This document shows, piece after piece, positions 57,104 to 64,000 of a stretch of DNA of 64,000 bases. Within the stretch, counting starts at the first letter, position 1. Each line of letters opens with the position of its first letter. The stretch is taken from assembly GCF_024679095.1 (NCBI RefSeq), contig NC_066568.1:526122-590121 (forward strand), given 5' to 3'. Made by a program: the position numbers and the translations under genes. Source of the stretch: Eriocheir sinensis (lineage: Eukaryota; Arthropoda; Malacostraca; Decapoda; Varunidae). The notes below the pieces were generated by a model. That model worked only from the letters and a program-made list of their open reading frames with translations. It did no database searches and had not been told where the DNA came from.

Positions 57104-57535
57104 TTTATCTCCAGTTTCCTTTCTGACCGTTCTATTTCTGTCGTGGTAGACGATCACTGTTCTTCCCCTAAATCTATTAACAGTGGTGTCCCACAGGGTT
57201 CTGTCCTATCTCTCACTCTTTCTCTGTTGTTCATTGATGATCTTCTTTCCAAAACGAACTGTCCTATCCATTCCTACGGCGATGATTCCACTCTGCATTA
57301 CTCAACTTCTTTTAATAGAAGACCCACCCTACAGGAACTTAACGACTCAAGGCTGGAGGCTGCAGAACGCTTAGCCTCAGACCTTACTATTATTTCCGAT
57401 TGGGGCAAGAGGAACCTGGTGTCCTTCAACGCCTCAAAAACACAGTTTCTCCACCTACCACTCGACACAATCTTCCAAACAACTATCCCCTATTCTTTGA
57501 CAACACCCAGCTATCACCTTCCTCAACACTACTAA
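57103..57535 (+). pseudogene. Fragment of Jockey-type RT inserted into the 42-bp minisatellite
   Basis: The sequence matches 1485-1905 of the first element by eye (roughly 85 percent): the SGVPQGSVLSLTL block near 57180, a YGDDST motif near 57277 where the other copy has YADDST, and the NASKTQF block near 57430. Both ends are truncated, so it is not a normal LINE insertion. It is in frame with the preceding repeat. Confidence 0.85.
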
Positions 57536-58137
57536 GGATTTCAGAGGCTGTGCGGCCTCGTTTTTTGGGAATAATATCGTAACGAACAATCGTATCGGTA
57601 CGAGATTTTGCGACAGTGTATTTCACACACTGCCTTAATTTTGAAGGGTATCGCCAACCGCCACAAGTAGAGAATAAAGGCACTTGTCCCTATACCAAGA
57701 GGGTAAAGTCATCAGTGTCAGGCAAAGATACGAACACAACTACCAGAGGCTCCGCCCACCTTGTTCCTCTTCCCTCCATCTCCCGCCTCCTCCCTTCTCC
57801 CTCAATCTCTCTCTCTCTCATGTAGCTTCGTAACTATAATGAATGAAAGGCATGCATTAATTGTAGTGGCGTTATATACTCTTTCTAATACTGATAGGCA
57901 TCCTTTAAATAAAGTTGAGAGTAGGGTAACGTGATACTTACATAGCCTAATTACCTCCGTAACTATTGGTAGCGTAGTGGTTTGGTGGTTTATGGTGTAC
58001 GTTTTCGTGCTGTATCTTAGTGGCCATTTTATCTTCTCTCTGGTACACTTGACGACTGGTGCCGCGAGTCAAAGTCAGGTGACGAAGAAAGGTAGCAAAA
58101 AGGAAAACAACAAAAAACAAACGAGATATACAAATAT
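57536..58137. other. Unassigned sequence between minisatellite parts
   Basis: Contains GTATCGGTACGAG near 57590-57605; no gene seen. Its edges are where the 42-bp repeat stops and resumes. Confidence 0.45.
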
Positions 58138-58265
58138 ACAAAACAGTGTGAGTTCACCTAATGTAAGTTCGTTCTATACACAAAACAGCGTGAGTTCAGC
58201 TAATGTAAGTGTGTTCTATATTCAGAGCAGTGCGAGTTCTTTCAGTATGACCTCCTTCTATATAT
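58138..58265 (+). repeat. 42-bp minisatellite, second block (~3 copies)
   Basis: The same 42-bp unit as 56783-57103 with more divergence toward the end (GAGCAGTGCGAGTTC). Confidence 0.9.
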
Positions 58266-58518
58266 AAAACGTGCTCTTGTTGACATCAGGTCCCAGTAGG
58301 AGGTGGCGCGTGTGAGGGTACGCAGCCCGGGCTGTAGTATATTACCTGGCGATCCGGAGGCAATGATTGGAGGTATTGCCGGGAGGTGAACGCCTGGGTG
58401 GATATAGACGGCCTGTTGATAAGGGTGCTGGTGGTGGTGATGGTGTTGGTGGTAGTGGTAGTACTTTTATATGGAACGTAGCCTTAGTCGTAGTAGAAGT
58501 ATAAGAAGTATCAGTATC
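58266..58518. other. Unassigned sequence
   Basis: No gene seen; GGT/GTA-rich toward the AGT array. Confidence 0.45.
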
Positions 58519-58546
58519 AGTAGTAGTAGTAGTAGTGGTCGTAGTC

Positions 58547-58609
<63 letters not shown>

Positions 58610-58681
58610 ATAGCAGTAGTAGTAGCAGCAGCAGTAATAGAAGTAGCAGGAATGGTAGTAGTAACTAGAAGGAGGAATTGC

Positions 58682-58738
<57 letters not shown>

Positions 58739-58742
58739 TGTA
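58519..58742. repeat. (AGT)n arrays
   Basis: Two AGT arrays (58519-58652 and 58680-58742) around a short unique stretch. Confidence 0.95.
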
Positions 58743-59351
58743 GCAGGGGCCGTAACAATAATATACATTTAGGCGATAACATAATATATATAATGATAAT
58801 TCGTGACCCCAAAATAAAAATAAAAATAAAGGTTAAATTATAATATTACCTCTAGCGTTGCACGAGTGTCTTTTAAACTTTCATCTTTAATACCTCTCGC
58901 TGGTGACGTAGATAGCAAGCTTGAAGAGACATAGACAAAACAAATAAATATACACGTCGTAATAAGTTTGAAAAAGTAAACGAACAGCAAATAAGAAAAA
59001 CAAACAAGTGGAAAAAGAAACTAAAAATGACATGTACAGATATAAATACAACGAAACGCACTGTAATAAAAAACGGAAAATTACGATAAATACAACCTTA
59101 CCATGCTTGACAGAGACATAGACATCCGAGAAATAATAAGAAAAAAAAAACGAATAGGAAAATAATCAAGTAATGTCATATAGCAAAAAACAATACAGTG
59201 AAACTCAACACAGCGAAGACGGAAAATTACACTGAATACAACCTTACCATGTTTGAAAGAGACAGACAACCGAGAAATAAGAAGACCCCCTTGGTCCTGT
59301 CTTTTATTTCCAGAGCTCACCGCAGATTTCTCAAGAATCAGAGGGGAATGG

Positions 59352-59353
<2 letters not shown>
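58743..59353. repeat. AT-rich region with a ~145-bp degenerate tandem duplication
   Basis: CGGAAAATTACxxTxAATACAACCTTACCATG occurs near 59073 and again near 59219, each followed by a TTGAxAGAGACA word; a weaker third copy of the latter is near 58920. Confidence 0.6.

Positions 59354-59429
<76 letters not shown>
59354..59429. repeat. (CA)n microsatellite
   Basis: About 38 CA units. Confidence 0.97.
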
Positions 59430-59430
<1 letters not shown>

Positions 59431-59665
59431 TGAGCGCTATCTTGATCTAGGGAAAAAGGTAAACTCGATGCGGGAACGTCTAAGGTCATATAGCACCGAA
59501 GAGCAGGCAGAAAATATAAAGAAATGTAAGTTGAGAAAAGAAATAAGAAGAAAGTTAAGAAATGAGATATAAGAGATTAATTAATGCAAAATCAGAAAAA
59601 AAAGACTTGGTGCTGCAGTGTTTAGGGTCAGATGACACCAAATAACCGGAGTAAAAAAAAAAAAA

Positions 59666-59831
<166 letters not shown>

Positions 59832-59981
59832 TTGAGGAAAGAAATAAGAAGAAACAAGTTAAGAAATGCGAAATAAGAAGATAATGATACAATACACCTA
59901 GCAAAAACTTACATAATTTATCGAGTCTTACGTTCAATGGCGATTTTTTATTTAATTTTCGGTATCACAAATTCTTCAGTG

Positions 59982-61068
<1,087 letters not shown>

Positions 61069-61136
<68 letters not shown>
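61069..61136. repeat. (GT)n microsatellite
   Basis: About 34 GT units. Confidence 0.97.
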
Positions 61137-61139
<3 letters not shown>

Positions 61140-61454
61140 CGCGCCTATGGGAAGAGGGAGGGAAAGAAAGATAAGACGCCGGGAACAGGTGCGCGGGACA
61201 TATTCCAGCCTGGTCATTAACCTAATGTCTTTAACCTTTTCCGTGATTATAATCTTGTGGTCATTCGAGCCCGCGATCTTATCTTAACCCTTCAAGTACC
61301 GTCTCTTCCGTCATCCCCCCCTCCCCGCTGGGCACCCCCACTCCCGTCACCCCCCTGCTTCCGTACTCTAGCCCGAGATGGGGGTGGGTGGGGGGTGAGG
61401 GAGGGGGAAGGTGAAAGATATAGGTGGGGGGGGGAGGGGGGGTCCAGCTACCCC
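61137..61454. other. Unassigned sequence grading into C/G-rich degenerate repeats
   Basis: From 61300 on it contains CTTCCGTCAxCCCCCC words, outward relatives of the terminal repeat units. Confidence 0.5.
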
Positions 61455-61544
61455 CTCTTCCGTCACCCCCCCGCTGACCCCCCAACCCCCACTTCCGTCA
61501 CTCCCACATTGAGGTTACCCCCACTTCCGTACATTTGTTACTAC
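61455..61544 (-). repeat. Right terminal inverted repeat of the 7.1-kb element
   Basis: 90 bp, the reverse complement of 54439-54529 with a few differences in the G/C runs. Confidence 0.85.
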
Positions 61545-63213
61545 AAAGCCCAGCTGCTGGCCAGTCTCTTCGCCGAGACGATGAAGGTAGATAACCTCGG
61601 ACAGACACCGCCACATCTGGAACAGCAGTGCGGGGAGACTGTCACGAAGGTGGAGGTGACACAGGTGTTGGTCGAGCGCCTGCTGCGAGGGCTGGACACC
61701 CAGAAGGCGACCGGCCCCGATGACCTCAGCCCGCACCTGCTGAAGCAGTGTGCCCACGAGTTGGCTGCCCCTCTCACCACAGTCTTCTCTGCCTGCCTCC
61801 GGGAAAACACCTGGCCATCGGCGTGGAAAGAGGCTCGGGTGGCTCCCGTCCACAAGAGGAGCTCCAGGTCTAACCCCAAAAACTACCGGCCCATCTCCTT
61901 GCTGTCTGTGGTGGGGAAAGTGTTCGAGAGGGTCGTGGCAGACGTAGTCTGTCGCCACCTCAAGGACAACTACCTCCTCTCGGACCAACAGTATGGGTTC
62001 AGACCTGGCCGGTCCACCTCCGATCTGCTGATGCTCCTCACCAAGAACTGGCAGGACGCCCTTGACGACGGCCTGGACACTGTCGTGGTAGCCCTGGACA
62101 TAGTGGGTGCCTTTGACAGGGTGTGGCACGGAGGTCTCCTTGAAAAACTCCGTGCTAAGGACATTCAAGGCGACCTCCTTCAGCTCCTGGGAGACTACCT
62201 TCAAGGAAGGACCCTCCAGGTTGTCGTCAACGGGCAGATGTCCGACTCCTTGCCAGTGGAGGCATCAGTGCCACAGGGCTCAGTGCTAGGGCCAGTTCTG
62301 TGGAACATGTGGACGACCTTCTCCGGCAGCTGCCAGCAGTCTCAGCTTACGCTGATGACTGCACTCTCTCCTGCACCTACCCCCGACAAGACAGTGGACG
62401 AGCCGCTGACGAGGTCAATCAGCAGCTGAAGGTGCTATAGGAGTGGGGCGCCCGCTGCCAGATGACCTTTGCCCCAGAGAAGACCCAAGCAATGTGGTCT
62501 CTCGATCCCCCACTGCCGGGCCAGCAGTGGAGGGGAAGCTAAGCTTTGGTGGCGTCCCCCGCCCACTCCAGGAATCCGTCAAGACTCTGGGAGTAGAAGT
62601 GGATCGAGGGCTATGGTTTGACAGCCACATCAAACATATTGCCCAAAAGGCCTCCCACAGAGTCTCCTGCCTGCGAAGGGTGGCCAGCTTCCTCGACAAA
62701 AAAGGGAGGCTGTTGCTCTAAAAGGCCCAGATACGGTCTTACCTGGAGTACGCTGCCCTCTCTTGGATGTCGTGTGCTGCCTCGCACAGCGGGAGACTCG
62801 ACGCCATCCAGAGACGGGCACTGCGACTGGTGGATGCAGCAGACCCCCAAACCGGGCAGGAAACTCTCAGCTCCGTCGACTCCTTGGAGCACCGCAAGGA
62901 CGTAGCAGCTCTTGTGGTGTTTCACAAGGCACAAGTGCAGGGAGTGCCATATCTGGCGGGCTTACGCCAACCTCCGAGAGTCACCACGCGGGACACGAGA
63001 ACGGTGCTATCCCGTGGTGACGCAGTGGAGGTGCCGTGTTCCCGTACCAGCCAGCACCAGCGCCCCTTTTCGGGAAGGATCTGCCGGATGTGGAACATGT
63101 TCACGGCCTGTGAACCAAACTTCCGGGAGATGAACACCCAAAAAATAAAACTGTCGGCCAACCACTGGAGGGGCTCACTCCCCACTCCACTGACACTTGT
63201 GGTGGAGCAGTGA
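61545..63213 (+). pseudogene. Family Y reverse transcriptase, frameshifted (copy Y4b)
   Basis: TGPDDLSPHLLKQ near 61711, NYRPISLLSVVGKVFERV near 61882, QYGFRPGRSTSDLLMLLTK near 61990, ALDIVGAFDRVWH near 62095 (catalytic Asp), SVPQGSVLGPVLWN near 62268, then a small deletion and frameshift near 62310. The catalytic YADD region follows in another frame (TCAGCTTACGCTGATGACTG near 62342). Further breaks lie at 62440, 62490 and a stop at 62720. The last frame 62767-63213 holds the C-terminus. Confidence 0.88.
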
Positions 63214-63399
63214 CACGAGTGCAGTGTGCAGTGCGTACACATAATTATATTCTGTATTGTATGTTTTTTTATTGTATATATATTTTTTATAGTTTATGTA
63301 GTTATTTTTTATATAGATTTTATTCTGCCCTTTGAATAGGCAGTACACGACAGTGCACCTTTGAGTATGTAAATAGTATACATGTGCCTATGTTTAAAT

Positions 63400-63402
<3 letters not shown>
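61545..63402 (+). mobile_element. Family Y LINE, 3' half (copy Y4b)
   Basis: RT half of copy Y4, resuming at AAAGCCCAGCTGCTGG and ending TTTAAATAAAAAGAGA into (GA)n at 63403. Sequence 63214-63402 is 3' untranslated region. Confidence 0.92.

Positions 63403-63482
<80 letters not shown>
63403..63482. repeat. (GA)n array between Y4 and X6 3' ends
   Basis: About 40 GA units shared tail-to-tail by a plus-strand Y copy and a minus-strand X copy. Confidence 0.97.
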
Positions 63483-63487
<5 letters not shown>

Positions 63488-64000
63488 CTTACATAGACTT
63501 ACATAGAAAATCAGACCACACAGACCCCATTGTCCAGACTTGGTGGTCTGTCCTTAAACCTAAGTGATTTTACATTAATCAGAAGACCCCAAAATGTTGC
63601 ATTTCTACTCTAGTTGATATTAAGTTGAAGGAAGTGACGGTCGAGCTTATTTTTGAAGGAGTCAATCGTGTTACACTGGACCACTGATGGTGGAAGCTTA
63701 TTCCATTCTCGCACTACAACGTTGGTGAAGAAAAATTTGGTGCAGTCTGAATTTACTTGTCTACATCTGAGTTTTACGCCATTGTTCCTCGTGCGCAAAG
63801 TGTCATCGATCATAAACAATGTTGATCTGTCTACATTCGTGAAACCATTAAGTATTTTAAAACATTCGATCAGTTTTCCTCGGAGGCGACGTTTCTCAAG
63901 AGAGAACATGTTAAGGGAAGAAAGCCTTTCTTCGTAGGATTTGTTGCGCAAGGAAGGGATCATTTTCGTTGCCCGACGCTGAACACCTTCTAATTTAGCA
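63483..64000 (-). mobile_element. Family X CR1-like LINE, 3' end, continuing past the window (copy X6)
   Basis: The X tail (TCTATGTAAG-type repeats at 63486-63510), 3' untranslated region and RT C-terminus are present. Confidence 0.9.
63610..63999 (-). CDS. Family X RT C-terminus (copy X6, partial)
   Basis: An open minus-strand frame from the window edge to the stop at 63610, with an SYEERLSSLNMFSLEKRRLRGKL block near 63870-63940 and VVVREWNKLPPSVVQ near 63690-63720. It is cut by the window edge, so its integrity upstream is unknown. Confidence 0.87.
   Translation of the reverse strand, partial: AKLEGVQRRATKMIPSLRNKSYEERLSSLNMFSLEKRRLRGKLIECFKILNGFTNVDRSTLFMIDDTLRTRNNGVKLRCRQVNSDCTKFFFTNVVVREWNKLPPSVVQCNTIDSFKNKLDRHFLQLNIN

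Overview
The window looks like eukaryotic, intron-bearing, repeat-choked DNA from an arthropod. A decapod crustacean is the most likely source: dinucleotide GA/CT, TA and CA arrays and AGT trinucleotide arrays are extremely dense, and several lineages of arthropod-type non-LTR retrotransposons lie almost end to end. This assignment is inference from composition and element content. No ribosomal RNA, tRNA or CRISPR-like feature was found, and no complete host gene can be shown.

Layout. 1-3.6 kb: a Jockey-type element with a CR1-like 3' fragment inserted in it. 4.1-6.2 kb: a 3'-truncated RTE-like element on the minus strand. 6.5-9.6 kb: microsatellites, a near-perfect 57-bp hairpin, a chimeric L2/CR1-like element and a probable solo LTR. 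9.6-11 kb: the best host-like stretch, with a THAP zinc-finger exon on the minus strand, CRE-like promoter sites and splice donors. 11.4-24.2 kb: a chain of CR1-like (here family X) and Jockey-like (family Y) copies separated by CT/GA arrays; a Mutator-like MITE and a Harbinger-like element lie inside two of the X copies. 25.3-28.2 kb: a possible transmembrane-protein gene with an in-frame TGA and a downstream exon of tyrosine repeats. 28.8-31.8 kb: the best X copy. 32.8-38.8 kb: an I-type LINE with RNase H, cut by a hAT MITE. 38.8-41.1 kb: simple repeats. 41.1-48.4 kb: an env-bearing Ty3/gypsy provirus that has lost its 3' LTR. 48.5-50.7 kb: AGT repeats and a 56-bp minisatellite. 50.7-63.5 kb: two Y copies, the second split by a 7.1-kb element with 90-bp terminal inverted repeats that contains part of a protein-primed type-B DNA polymerase. 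63.5 kb to the end: another X copy.

Three signals stand out. First, families X and Y sit in (GA)n/(TC)n arrays with fixed and opposite polarity: X 3' ends run into (TC)n in 5 of 6 copies and Y 3' ends run into (GA)n in 4 of 4, and 5' ends are usually in the same arrays. This suggests two LINE lineages that use the same microsatellite as target. Second, the 54439-61544 element has inverted termini, a target duplication and a polymerase-B relic, and it splits a readable retrotransposon cleanly in two. Third, four nested insertions (a LINE fragment and three DNA-transposon derivatives) can be delimited to the base because the interrupted host element is itself readable.
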